Shown: positions 35,840 to 44,947, counted from the first letter of the stretch. The stretch: 64,000 nt of DNA from Citrobacter koseri ATCC BAA-895 (GCF_000018045.1 NC_009792.1:682001-746000), one strand, 5' to 3'. The notes: a model not told the origin generated them from the letters alone. Program-made: numbers and translations.

Positions 35840-35926
35840 TGCCGGATGGCGACGTTTACGCGTCGTATCCGGCCTATGAATTGATTTTGCTGTAGGCCGG
35901 ATAAGGCGACAGCCGCCATCCGGCAA
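35840..35926. repeat. REP/BIME pair between wzxC and wcaK
   Basis: Two opposed REP units: TGCCGGATGGCGACG...TATCCGGCCTA (35840-35876) and TGTAGGCCGGATAAGGCGAC...ATCCGGCA (35891-35926). They divide the membrane-protein genes from wcaKLM. Confidence 0.9.
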
Positions 35927-35944
35927 CGATTTTAAGGGGCAAAT

Positions 35945-37225
35945 ATGAAATTACTGATCCTGGGCAACCACACCTGCGGCAACCGTGGCGACAGCGCAAT
36001 TTTGCGCGGCCTGCTGGATGCCATTAACCGTCTTGAGCCTGACGCAGAAGTGGATGTGATGAGTCGCTATCCGGTGAGCTCATCCTGGTTATTGAATCGC
36101 CCGGTGATGGGCGATCCGCTCTATTCGCAGATGAAACAGCACAATAACGCGGCGGGCGTGATGGGGCGTGTGAAAAAAGTGCTGCGTCGCCGCTATCAGC
36201 ATCAGGTACTGCTCTCCCGCGTCACCGATACCGGCAAGCTGCGCAATATTGCCATTGCGCAAGGGTTTACCGACTTCGTGCGTCTGTTATCCGGTTATGA
36301 CGCCATTATCCAGGTCGGGGGCTCGTTTTTCGTCGATCTGTACGGTGTGCCGCAGTTTGAACATGCGTTGTGTACTTTTATGGCGAAGAAGCCGCTGTAT
36401 ATGATTGGTCATAGCGTTGGCCCCTTCCAGGACGAGCAGTTCAACACGCTGGCGAATTACGTCTTTGGTCATTGTGATGCGTTGATTCTGCGTGAATCAG
36501 TCAGTCTGGAGCTGATGAAGCGTAGCGATATCACCACGACGAAAGTTGAAGCGGGGGTCGATACCGCCTGGCTGGTTGATCATCACAATGACGATTTTGA
36601 ACCGGGTTATGCCGTTCAGCACTGGTTAGCCCTTGCCGGAAAGCAAAAGACGGTTGCGATTACGCTGCGTGAACTGGCGCCATTCGATAAGCGTCTGGGA
36701 ACCACCCAACAGGCTTACGAGAAGGCGTTTGCTGGCGTGGTGAACCGTATCCTTGAGGAAGGCTATCAGGTGATTGCGCTGTCAACCTGTACCGGTATCG
36801 ACAGCTATAACAAAGACGATCGCATGGTGGCGTTAAACCTGCGCCAGCACGTCAGCGACCCGGATCGTTACCATGTGGTAATGGACGAACTCAACGATCT
36901 TGAAATGGGGAAAATCCTCGGCGCCTGTGAGCTGACCGTGGGCACGCGCCTGCATTCCGCCATTATTTCCATGAATTTCGCGACCCCTGCGATTGCCATT
37001 AATTATGAGCACAAATCTGCCGGAATTATGCAACAGCTGGGATTGCCTGAAATGGCGATCGACATTCGTCATTTGCTTGACGGCAGCCTGGAAGCGATGG
37101 TGGCCGATACGCTGGGGCAGTTGCCCGCGCTCAACGCGCGACTGGCGGACGCCGTAAACCGCGAGCGTGAACAGGGCTTTCGCATGGTGCAGTCAGTGTT
37201 AACCCGTATCGGGGAGGGGAAATGA
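35945..37225 (+). CDS. wcaK: WcaK, colanic acid pyruvyl transferase family protein
   Basis: This 426-residue polysaccharide pyruvyl transferase-family protein is expected to put the pyruvate ketal on the terminal galactose of colanic acid, using phosphoenolpyruvate. The family pattern NHTCGNRGDSAILRGLLDAI is at the N-terminus, with YMIGHSVGPF in the middle and ACELTVGTRLHSAIISMNF near residue 330. The stop overlaps the wcaL start by four bases. Confidence 0.92.
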   Translation: MKLLILGNHTCGNRGDSAILRGLLDAINRLEPDAEVDVMSRYPVSSSWLLNRPVMGDPLYSQMKQHNNAAGVMGRVKKVLRRRYQHQVLLSRVTDTGKLRNIAIAQGFTDFVRLLSGYDAIIQVGGSFFVDLYGVPQFEHALCTFMAKKPLYMIGHSVGPFQDEQFNTLANYVFGHCDALILRESVSLELMKRSDITTTKVEAGVDTAWLVDHHNDDFEPGYAVQHWLALAGKQKTVAITLRELAPFDKRLGTTQQAYEKAFAGVVNRILEEGYQVIALSTCTGIDSYNKDDRMVALNLRQHVSDPDRYHVVMDELNDLEMGKILGACELTVGTRLHSAIISMNFATPAIAINYEHKSAGIMQQLGLPEMAIDIRHLLDGSLEAMVADTLGQLPALNARLADAVNREREQGFRMVQSVLTRIGEGK

Positions 37226-38442
37226 AGGTCAGCTTCTTTTTACTGAAGTTCCCACTGTCGTCAGAGACCTTCGTGCTGAACCAGATCACCGCGTTTATCG
37301 ATATGGGGTTTGAGGTGGAAATTGTCGCGTTGCATAAAGGCGACCTTGAGAACACGCATGCGGCGTATGACACCTACCGCCTGGGTGAAAAAACGCACTG
37401 GCTGCTGGATGAGCCGGAAGGCAAGCTGGCGAAGCTGCGCTATCGCGCCATTGCGTCTTTGCGTGGCGGTACGCGCGCATCGACCTGGAAGGCGCTGAAT
37501 GTTTCACGTTACGGTGATGAAGCGCGCAACCTGATTCTATCCGCAATCTGCGGGCTGACGCCAAAAATGTTCCAGGCGGATGTTTTTATCGCCCATTTTG
37601 GCCCGGCGGGTGTAACGGCGGCGAAGTTGCGGGAACTTGGCGTGATCAAAGGCAAAATCTCCACCGTTTTTCACGGTATTGATGTATCGCACCGCGATGT
37701 GCTCAATCACTACACTCCTGAATATCAACGCCTGTTCCAGCGTGGCGATCTCATGCTGCCCATCAGTGAATTATGGGCGGGACGCCTTAAAACAATGGGG
37801 TGCCCGCCCGAGAAAATTGCGGTCTCGCGGATGGGCGTCGATATGACGCGCTTTACTCACCGTCCGGTAAAAGCGCCGGGTACGCCGCTGGAGATTATCT
37901 CCGTGGCGCGATTAACCGAGAAGAAAGGACTGCACGTAGCGATTGAGGCCTGCCGACAGCTCAAAGCGCAGGGGGTGGCGTTCCGTTATCGCATCCTGGG
38001 CATGGGGCCGTGGGAGAGACGCCTGCGCACATTGATTGAGCAGTACCAGCTTGATGATGTGATTGAAATGCCCGGCTTTAAGCCCAGCCATGAAGTGAAA
38101 AAGATGCTGGATGACGCGGATGTATTTCTGCTGCCGTCTATCACCGGTACGGATGGCGATATGGAAGGTATTCCGGTGGCGCTGATGGAAGCGATGGCAG
38201 TCGGGTTGCCGGTGGTTTCAACCGTTCACAGCGGAATCCCTGAACTGGTGGATGCCGGTAAGTCGGGCTGGCTGGTGCCTGAAAATGATGCTGAGGCGTT
38301 GGCGGATCAACTGGCGGCATTCAGTCGCATCGACACCGAGTCGTTGCGGCCTGTGGTACAACGCGCCCGTGAAAAAGTTGAGGCTGATTTTAATCAGCAG
38401 GTGATTAATCAACAGTTAGCCAGCCTGCTGCAAACGATGTAA
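37222..38442 (+). CDS. wcaL: WcaL, colanic acid glycosyltransferase (GT4-like)
   Basis: This 406-residue GT-B transferase probably adds a galactose-type residue late in unit assembly. The retaining GT4 donor motif is clear: MEGIPVALMEAMAVGLPVV (E-x7-E) near residue 315, preceded by ISVARLTEKKGLHVAIEAC. Translation is coupled to wcaK by the ATGA overlap, and wcaM follows after 11 bases. Confidence 0.93.
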   Translation: MKVSFFLLKFPLSSETFVLNQITAFIDMGFEVEIVALHKGDLENTHAAYDTYRLGEKTHWLLDEPEGKLAKLRYRAIASLRGGTRASTWKALNVSRYGDEARNLILSAICGLTPKMFQADVFIAHFGPAGVTAAKLRELGVIKGKISTVFHGIDVSHRDVLNHYTPEYQRLFQRGDLMLPISELWAGRLKTMGCPPEKIAVSRMGVDMTRFTHRPVKAPGTPLEIISVARLTEKKGLHVAIEACRQLKAQGVAFRYRILGMGPWERRLRTLIEQYQLDDVIEMPGFKPSHEVKKMLDDADVFLLPSITGTDGDMEGIPVALMEAMAVGLPVVSTVHSGIPELVDAGKSGWLVPENDAEALADQLAAFSRIDTESLRPVVQRAREKVEADFNQQVINQQLASLLQTM

Positions 38443-38453
38443 ACCGAGGTTGT

Positions 38454-39857
38454 ATGCCAGAGAATAAACTCTCCCGTCGCACCTTCCTGACGGCAGGCTC
38501 TGCGCTTGCCGCGCTTCCTGTCCTCCATTCCCCCTTTGCCCGCGCGCTTGAACCCCGGCAAACCGTCAATATTCAGGATTATAACTCCCGAGACTGGATA
38601 GCCTCGTTTAAACAGGCGTTTAGCGAAGCGCAGACGGTTGTTGTTCCTGCGGGGCTGGTCTGCGAGAACGTCAATACCGGCATCTTTATTCCGGCAGGAA
38701 AAACGCTGCATGTGCGCGGGCGCTTAAGCGGCAATGGTCGCGGTCGGTTCGTGTTGCAGGATGGCTGCCAGGTAACAGGAGAGCAGGGCGGCAGTCTGCA
38801 CAACATCACCCTGGATGTGCGCGGTTCAGATTGCACCATCAGGGGGATTGCCATGAGCGGGTTCGGCCCCGTTACCCAGATCTACATTGGCGGCAAAAAG
38901 CCGCGAGTGATGCGTAATCTCACCATTGATGATATTACGGTCAGCCATGCAAATTACGCCATTCTGCGCCAGGGATTCCACAACCAGGTGGACGGCGCGC
39001 GCATCACCAACAGCCGATTCAGCGATCTGCAAGGGGATGCTATCGAATGGAACGTGGCGATTAACGATCGTAACATTCTGATCTCTGACCATGTTATAGA
39101 ACGCATCGATTGCACCAACGGGAAAATCAATTGGGGGATTGGCATCGGGCTGGCGGGCAGCACCTACGATAATGCCTACCCGGAAGAGCAAACCGTAAAG
39201 AACTTTGTCGTGGCCAATATTACCGGATCGGATTGCCGACAACTGGTTCATGTGGAGAACGGAAAACACTTTATCATTCGTAATGTAAAAGCGCGGAATA
39301 TCACGCCTGATTTCAGTAAGAAAGCGGGCATTGATAATGCGACGGTAGCAATTTATGGGTGTGATAATTTCGTGATTGATAATATCGATATGGTGAATTG
39401 TGCGGGGATGCTTATTGGTTATGGCGTCGTCAAAGGCAAATATTTATCCATTCCGCAAAATTTCAAATTAAATGATATTCATCTTGATAACACTCGCCTG
39501 GCCTATAAACTGCGCGGCATTCAGATCTCTTCAGGGAATGCGACCTCCTTTGTGGCGATCACCAATCTGGATATGAAGCGCGCTACGCTTGAATTACACA
39601 ACCAGCCGCAGCATCTTTTCCTGCGTAATATCAAGGTAATGCAGGAGTCTGCGACAGGGCCCGCGCTGAAGATGCACTTTGATCTGCGTAAAGATATACG
39701 CGGCAAGTTTATGGCGAAACAGGACACTTTGCTGTCGCTGGCGAACGTTCATGCAGTCAATGAGAAGGGGCAGAGCTCTGTCGATATCGACAGGATTAAC
39801 CACAAGGTGGTGAATGTGGAAGCAGTCAATTTCAGGTTGCCGGAGCGGGGGAGGTAG
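38454..39857 (+). CDS. wcaM: WcaM, predicted Tat-exported colanic acid protein
   Basis: This 467-residue protein has a twin-arginine signal (KLSRRTFLTAGSALAAL, then ARALEP as the likely cleavage region), so it is predicted to be exported folded to the periplasm. The body looks like a right-handed parallel beta-helix (pectate-lyase-like repeats such as NFVVANITGSDCRQLVHVEN). The function is unknown; a carbohydrate-binding or polysaccharide-processing role is inferred from the fold and from its place at the end of the colanic acid operon. Confidence 0.88.
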   Translation: MPENKLSRRTFLTAGSALAALPVLHSPFARALEPRQTVNIQDYNSRDWIASFKQAFSEAQTVVVPAGLVCENVNTGIFIPAGKTLHVRGRLSGNGRGRFVLQDGCQVTGEQGGSLHNITLDVRGSDCTIRGIAMSGFGPVTQIYIGGKKPRVMRNLTIDDITVSHANYAILRQGFHNQVDGARITNSRFSDLQGDAIEWNVAINDRNILISDHVIERIDCTNGKINWGIGIGLAGSTYDNAYPEEQTVKNFVVANITGSDCRQLVHVENGKHFIIRNVKARNITPDFSKKAGIDNATVAIYGCDNFVIDNIDMVNCAGMLIGYGVVKGKYLSIPQNFKLNDIHLDNTRLAYKLRGIQISSGNATSFVAITNLDMKRATLELHNQPQHLFLRNIKVMQESATGPALKMHFDLRKDIRGKFMAKQDTLLSLANVHAVNEKGQSSVDIDRINHKVVNVEAVNFRLPERGR

Positions 39858-39986
39858 TTTTGCGACCATTCCTGGCGAAAGTTACTCATACTTAAGATTA
39901 TGGCTACTGCAATCTGCGGATAAGCGGCGTACCATCACATCCAACGCCATAATGTAATTCATGCTGGCTAAAACATGCTAAAGAGC

Positions 39987-39992
39987 TATAAT
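39987..39992 (+). promoter_or_regulatory. Candidate -10 element of galF
   Basis: A perfect TATAAT lies about 30 bp before galF in the otherwise plain 165-base gap after wcaM. No good -35 is seen at 16-18 bases, so an activator or an atypical promoter is possible. Confidence 0.4.
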
Positions 39993-40022
39993 TCAGCAAC
40001 CATTTTATAGGTGGATGAAATA

Positions 40023-40916
40023 ATGATTAATTTGAAAGCAGTTATTCCGGTAGCTGGTCTGGGTATGCACATGTTGCCTGCCACCAAGGCAATCCCCAAA
40101 GAGATGCTGCCGATTGTTGACAAACCGATGGTACAGTACATTGTTGACGAAATTGTTGCTGCTGGGATCAAAGAAATCGTTCTGGTCACTCACGCTTCCA
40201 AAAATGCGGTAGAGAACCACTTCGACACCTCCTACGAATTAGAGTCACTTCTGGAGCAACGCGTGAAACGTCAGTTGCTGGCGGAAGTGCAGTCCATTTG
40301 CCCACCAGGCGTGACGATTATGAACGTTCGTCAGGCTCAACCGTTGGGTCTGGGGCATTCCATTTTATGCGCACGTCCTGTGATTGGCGACAACCCCTTT
40401 GTGGTGGTGCTGCCTGATATCATCATTGATGACGCGACGGCCGATCCGCTTCGCTATAATCTTGCGGCAATGGTAGCGCGTTTCAACGAAACGGGGCGCA
40501 GCCAGGTGCTGGCAAAACGCATGAAAGGCGACCTTTCAGAGTATTCCGTTATCCAGACCAAAGAACCTCTGGATAATGAGGGGAAAGTCAGCCGTATTGT
40601 TGAGTTCATTGAAAAGCCGGATCAACCGCAGACGCTGGACTCAGATCTGATGGCGGTAGGCCGCTATGTGTTGTCGGCAGATATCTGGGCAGAACTGGAA
40701 AGAACAGAACCCGGCGCCTGGGGCCGCATCCAGTTGACGGATGCAATTGCAGAACTGGCGAAAAAACAGTCTGTTGACGCCATGCTGATGACAGGCGATA
40801 GCTACGACTGCGGTAAGAAAATGGGCTATATGCAAGCGTTCGTTAAGTACGGGCTGCGCAACCTGAAGGAAGGGGCGAAGTTTCGGAAGGGAATTGAGGC
40901 GTTGCTTAACGAGTAA
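40023..40916 (+). CDS. galF: GalF, UDP-glucose pyrophosphorylase-like protein
   Basis: This GalU paralogue marks the left flank of enteric O-antigen clusters. The ATG at 40023 (MINLKAVIPVAGLGMHML) gives 297 residues; the ATG at 40011 overlaps the ribosome site AGGTGG. The active-site loop reads AGLGMHMLPATK where GalU has AGLGTRMLPATK, so the Thr-Arg pair contacting nucleotide is replaced by Met-His. This fits the weak or regulatory activity reported for GalF. GC content is still like the core genome here and drops sharply after its stop. Confidence 0.95.
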   Translation: MINLKAVIPVAGLGMHMLPATKAIPKEMLPIVDKPMVQYIVDEIVAAGIKEIVLVTHASKNAVENHFDTSYELESLLEQRVKRQLLAEVQSICPPGVTIMNVRQAQPLGLGHSILCARPVIGDNPFVVVLPDIIIDDATADPLRYNLAAMVARFNETGRSQVLAKRMKGDLSEYSVIQTKEPLDNEGKVSRIVEFIEKPDQPQTLDSDLMAVGRYVLSADIWAELERTEPGAWGRIQLTDAIAELAKKQSVDAMLMTGDSYDCGKKMGYMQAFVKYGLRNLKEGAKFRKGIEALLNE

Positions 40917-41279
40917 GCTAAGCCAGGATACTGTCATTAGAACCATAGACAGTTATCACTCGACAATAAGCTCGACTGTGGAAAGTTGATGCTTATTGCC
41001 GTTTTGTTTTGCACTTTAGTGTAAAATGATCAACAAACAACCCCTGCCAAACTCTTTCTTAGGGCAATCACAAACAACTGTCGTGAGGTTGTGTCTCACA
41101 CGGAAACGGAAGTTGAGATTGATTTCAGAAGAGGTTGACTGGGGTATTAATTACATGGATTTTTGAATCCTTGTTTCTCAGTGTATTGGTAGCTGTAGAG
41201 CCAAGGGCGGTAGCGTGGACAGCATATCAAAAATTCGACGCGATTTTTAATTTTGTCATCAAAAAAGATTTTTGTAGAA
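40917..41279 (+). promoter_or_regulatory. O-antigen operon promoter and leader region
   Basis: This 363-base gap between galF and the first O-antigen gene holds the operon promoter and the JUMPstart at 41179-41217. An inverted repeat ACTGTC/GACAGT stands at 40930-40953 without a T-run. No open frame with a believable start is present. The leader from ops to the first ATG is about 62 bases. Confidence 0.7.
41179..41217 (+). promoter_or_regulatory. JUMPstart with ops element of the O-antigen cluster
   Basis: This is the second JUMPstart of the window. It begins CAGTGTATTGGTAGC and ends with ops GGCGGTAGCGTG at 41206-41217. It marks the start of the O-antigen operon and the point where RfaH should load onto RNA polymerase. 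Confidence 0.96.
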
Positions 41280-42590
41280 ATGAAAAAAATAGCAATAATG
41301 TCCTTTTATGAGAGTAATTCAAGATATATACATCAACTATCAAAACAGATAAAAGAGGTGACTGGTAGAGATACTGTCCAGTTGTGTATGTATGCTTCTT
41401 CGACTAACTATTGCATCAAAAACTCATTAGAATATATTGATTTACCTGGAAATGTTCGTAAATATAAGTCAGAAAAAAATATTACAATACCTCGTCATTT
41501 TTATGAGTTTCATGTCTCTCTTTTCCCTGAATTAGAAAAATATTTTTTAGATATCTCTAGAAAATATTGGGATTTTTATGAGAATTATTTCCCATGGGAA
41601 GATTTCCACAGTGTGGTATTTATTGGAGATAAACGTTTATATTCTTCTATTGGTGGCTATTTTGCAAAATTAAAAGAGGTTCAAGTATTCTATTTTGAAC
41701 CTGGCCCATATGGGACGATGATTTTTGATCCGAAAGGCGTCAATTGTAATATGAGCATCACTACTGCTAGTCTCGATATGATGCGGAATAATGTAAATGA
41801 AGATGAAATAGAATATTTATATAATAAATGCATTACATCTGTCAGTGAAAAGAAATTTTATGAAAAGAATATTGGTTCTTATTTCCGAAAGATAAAAGAT
41901 GTCCTTCAAAGTGTCCCTCCATCTATTTTTAGGAAAGTATGTGCTGTCGAACTATATACAGGGGAGGGTTTTTGGGAGTCTATTCCTTATTTATTAGGAC
42001 GTCTGCCATTTAAAAAGAATAGTAAAGCAAATAAGATTGATATAGAAAAACAAGGGAAATATATTTTTGTTGCGTTACAAGTGCCAAATGATGTCCAGAT
42101 TATCTCAAATTGTAAATTATTTTCATCAATTGATGATATGTTAACTTCAGTTATTAAATCATTACCTGAGGGATATGATCTTATTGTTCGTGAACATCCA
42201 ATGAATAAAGGGAGATATAATAAATCACTGTATAAGTTAATTAATGAAAATGTGAATGTACATATTGATAATAATACTCCAATTGATCATTTAATCGATA
42301 ACTCTTCGTTAGTAATTGTAATAAACTCAACTGTAGGACTTGAGGCTGCTGTAAGAGGTGCTGCTGTATTAACACTTGGTGATATATATTATCCTCAAAT
42401 AGTAAATAATCTAACATCTCGAGAATCGTTAAAAACTGAAATAGTTAAAGCCATCGATAATAAAGCTACCCAGGAAGAAGTGAAACTTTATATAGCTTAT
42501 TTATTTAAAAACTATATGGTTAAAGATAATTATAAAAATAGCAATTATTATGATCTCAACAATGCGGTAGAAAAAATATGCTGCAGGTAA
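41280..42590 (+). CDS. Capsule-type (KpsS/KpsC-like) glycosyltransferase, first O-antigen gene
   Basis: This 436-residue protein from the ATG at 41280 (MKKIAIMSFYESNSRYIHQL) resembles the capsule polysaccharide biosynthesis family that includes KpsS and KpsC. Matching points are FYFEPGPYGTMIFDPKG near residue 140, the LIVREHP motif near residue 300, and the nucleotide-side signature VIVINSTVGLEAAVRGAAVL near residue 345. A TTG at 41253 could extend it by nine residues. No signal peptide or membrane helix is seen, so it should act in the cytoplasm as a transferase. Characterised relatives use CMP-Kdo, but donor here is unknown. Its end overlaps wzy by 13 bases. Confidence 0.65.
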   Translation: MKKIAIMSFYESNSRYIHQLSKQIKEVTGRDTVQLCMYASSTNYCIKNSLEYIDLPGNVRKYKSEKNITIPRHFYEFHVSLFPELEKYFLDISRKYWDFYENYFPWEDFHSVVFIGDKRLYSSIGGYFAKLKEVQVFYFEPGPYGTMIFDPKGVNCNMSITTASLDMMRNNVNEDEIEYLYNKCITSVSEKKFYEKNIGSYFRKIKDVLQSVPPSIFRKVCAVELYTGEGFWESIPYLLGRLPFKKNSKANKIDIEKQGKYIFVALQVPNDVQIISNCKLFSSIDDMLTSVIKSLPEGYDLIVREHPMNKGRYNKSLYKLINENVNVHIDNNTPIDHLIDNSSLVIVINSTVGLEAAVRGAAVLTLGDIYYPQIVNNLTSRESLKTEIVKAIDNKATQEEVKLYIAYLFKNYMVKDNYKNSNYYDLNNAVEKICCR

Positions 42591-43654
42591 TATTTTCACC
42601 AATTGGTTTTGCAGCATTCTCTGTTTTACAGATTTTTTTTGTTTCTATAATATCTTTCTTAAAAAGAAGCAAGTTTTCCTTTTTTTTATTGGCTATTAAC
42701 ATAACACTTATTGGATTATATCTTGGTATAGCTAATCGTTGGGGATATGATTCTATTCACTATTATATACCTTTTTATGAGGGTGATACCTCCAGAAAGT
42801 TTGAGCCAGGATTTACTTTATTAGTCTATATATTGCGAACAATAGGTATACCATCTGAGTTATTTCCTGTAATAACAATATTAATTACAACATGGTTATC
42901 TTTTATAGCAATACTGAAGCTAACAAATGAATATGTACAGACAACTATAATTGCTTTTTGTCTGACAAGTATGATAAGTTTCATGTATCTCTATATGGGA
43001 GGAATGCGACAAGCTATCAGTTTTAGTTTTCTTCTTTTATCAATAGCATACCAATCAAGAAATGCATCGATTAAATCTTTTATCACTATTATTATAGCTA
43101 TCAGTCTACATTTCTCTGCTTTAATATTTTTGGTTATGCCTATATGGAGACGACTTGATTTTCATAAAAAATATATAATTATTTTGCTATCACTTATTTT
43201 TGCTTTGGCATCAGAATATATTGTTGGTTTTGTGCTCAAAGCATTACCCCCGGGAAGTGTGTTTGCTAATAAAATAATTCGAGCATTTGAGTATTCAGAT
43301 CGAAATAATGAACACGCCATATATATATATAAGTTTTTATATTCTTCAATATTTGTATTTATTCCTTTATTCTTATTGGATAAAACAATAAAAAATAAAA
43401 GCGCATCTCTTATTTTAGAATATGCTCTGTTAGCATATGTTTTCTCTGCCATCTTATTTTTCACCAAAGAATCATCGATCAGATATTTGTTTGTAGTAAA
43501 TGTTTTTTTAATCCCTTTTTATATTATGAGTATAGAACACGTTTTTGTTAAAACTCAACGAAGGGTAATATTATTACTAATAGTTATTATTTTTATGCTT
43601 TATGGGGTTATATCACATAACTGGTTATCTGAATTAGTGACTCGATTTATCTAA
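42578..43654 (+). CDS. wzy: Wzy, O-antigen polymerase (EpsG-like)
   Basis: This is a 358-residue membrane protein with about ten hydrophobic segments. Its pattern fits the EpsG family of Wzy-like polymerases: an early periplasmic-loop motif RWGYDSIHYYIPFYEGD, FEPGFTLLVYIL, the basic GGMRQAISFSFLLLS and SLHFSALIFLVMPIW. Wzy joins undecaprenyl-linked units in the periplasm. It overlaps the upstream transferase by 13 bases and its TAA shares one base with the wzx ATG. Very low GC content. The name rests on topology, motifs and the neighbouring wzx. Confidence 0.8.
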   Translation: MLQVIFSPIGFAAFSVLQIFFVSIISFLKRSKFSFFLLAINITLIGLYLGIANRWGYDSIHYYIPFYEGDTSRKFEPGFTLLVYILRTIGIPSELFPVITILITTWLSFIAILKLTNEYVQTTIIAFCLTSMISFMYLYMGGMRQAISFSFLLLSIAYQSRNASIKSFITIIIAISLHFSALIFLVMPIWRRLDFHKKYIIILLSLIFALASEYIVGFVLKALPPGSVFANKIIRAFEYSDRNNEHAIYIYKFLYSSIFVFIPLFLLDKTIKNKSASLILEYALLAYVFSAILFFTKESSIRYLFVVNVFLIPFYIMSIEHVFVKTQRRVILLLIVIIFMLYGVISHNWLSELVTRFI

Positions 43655-44934
43655 TGACTAGAAAAAAAACTAAGGCATTGTTTGCTGTTATCGCAGCGAG
43701 AGTAATTGGTGTATCCATTAGTTTTTTGATGAATATACTTGTTACTCGCTGGGTCAATGTAAATGAAGCCGGAATATTCTTCACCTCCTTCTCTATTATT
43801 ATGTTGTGGGGACTTATCGGTACATCAGGGTTTTGTGATGCCATTCTTAGAATGCGACCGCAACTTATAGCCACAAGAAATTATATCCAGGCAAGTTCAT
43901 TGGCATTGTTTGGAGCATTAATAATTATAGTTATATCATGTCTGTTATCAGGCGCTATATATCTTTTTCTGACTTACGGAGAGTCATTAAAGGTCTATGG
44001 TGCTTTATATATTTGTGCGAGCATCCCTCTTCTTTCCATGATCCAATATACGGGATATATATTTCAGACTAATGGGAGATCATTATTATCTGTTATTATA
44101 ATTAATATATCCTATCCGCTGATATTTTCGTTTATTGTTTTAGTATGTGCCGTTCTGCATATGGAAGCTAATGCATTAAATTTAGTAAGGTTTTTATTTT
44201 TATCAATTATACTTAGTTTTATCTTTTGTGCTGTTTTGTGGAAAAAATATATATTTACTAATATAAATGCTGTTGTTTATTTGAAGAAGCTTAAATATAA
44301 ATATATAATTACAACATTACTATCTTTCTTGCTAATATTAATATGTAATACCATTATACAATGGATTACACCTATCATCTCTAACTACTATATTTCAAGT
44401 GAAGACGTTGCTCTTATCTCTGTTTGCTTGCGGATTGGTTTAGTTATCAGTTTCTTCCTTATTTCATTAAATGTTGTTTTTGCACCAAATTTTTCCAAGC
44501 TGTATACTGAAGGGAAATTTGATGAGCTTAAATTAATGGTAAGAAGTAGCACCCGTCTTGTCGTTATTTTGTCATTGCCAGGAGTAGCGTTTCTCTTACT
44601 ATTCCCTGAGTTTGTGCTTTCAATTTTTGGGCGTGAATATACTCAAGCATCTATCATACTTAGAATAGTTTGCATTGGTCAGTTAATTAATGTCCTGACA
44701 GGGTCGGTCGCTTTCTTATTAACAATGACAGGTAATGAGAAAATATTTAGAAATATTATTTTCTTTAATGCATTTATGATGATTATCAACCTTAACTTCA
44801 TGGGGGGGGGATTCGGCATAAAAGGAATTGCCTGCGCTGTTGCTCTTTCTGTGATTATACAGAATGTCATTGCTGTCTATTTTGTGAAAAGAAAACTGGA
44901 TATCAATATCCTTGATTATTTTTATTTGAAGTAA
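43654..44934 (+). CDS. wzx: Wzx, O-antigen unit flippase
   Basis: This 426-residue polysaccharide-biosynthesis (MOP/PST) protein has about twelve hydrophobic segments and the family N-terminal pattern RVIGVSISFLMNILVTRWVN followed by GIFFTSFSIIMLWGLIG. It moves the lipid-linked O unit across the inner membrane. A run of nine G at 44802-44810 encodes MGGG near residue 383; a one-base slip there would remove the last 44 or so residues. Translation is coupled to wzy (TAATG). Confidence 0.85.
   Translation: MTRKKTKALFAVIAARVIGVSISFLMNILVTRWVNVNEAGIFFTSFSIIMLWGLIGTSGFCDAILRMRPQLIATRNYIQASSLALFGALIIIVISCLLSGAIYLFLTYGESLKVYGALYICASIPLLSMIQYTGYIFQTNGRSLLSVIIINISYPLIFSFIVLVCAVLHMEANALNLVRFLFLSIILSFIFCAVLWKKYIFTNINAVVYLKKLKYKYIITTLLSFLLILICNTIIQWITPIISNYYISSEDVALISVCLRIGLVISFFLISLNVVFAPNFSKLYTEGKFDELKLMVRSSTRLVVILSLPGVAFLLLFPEFVLSIFGREYTQASIILRIVCIGQLINVLTGSVAFLLTMTGNEKIFRNIIFFNAFMMIINLNFMGGGFGIKGIACAVALSVIIQNVIAVYFVKRKLDINILDYFYLK
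44802..44810 (+). repeat. Homopolymeric G9 tract inside wzx
   Basis: Nine consecutive G follow CTTCAT and precede ATTCGGC. In this AT-rich gene such a run is out of keeping, and tracts of this length are prone to slipped-strand mispairing. The frame is open in the sequence given. Confidence 0.9.
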
Positions 44935-44947
44935 AATTGGTAATATC

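Noticed and set aside
40930..40953. Inverted repeat ACTGTC/GACAGT after galF
   Set aside because: A six-base stem with a 12-base loop and no T-run is too weak to call as a terminator.
41253..41279. TTG start for the first O-antigen gene
   Set aside because: It would add nine residues without family support; the ATG at 41280 begins a typical beta-strand start (MKKIAIMSF).
42633..42687. Runs of eight T in wzy as phase-variable tracts
   Set aside because: Such T-runs are expected in very AT-rich membrane-protein genes encoding Phe, unlike the G9 run in wzx.
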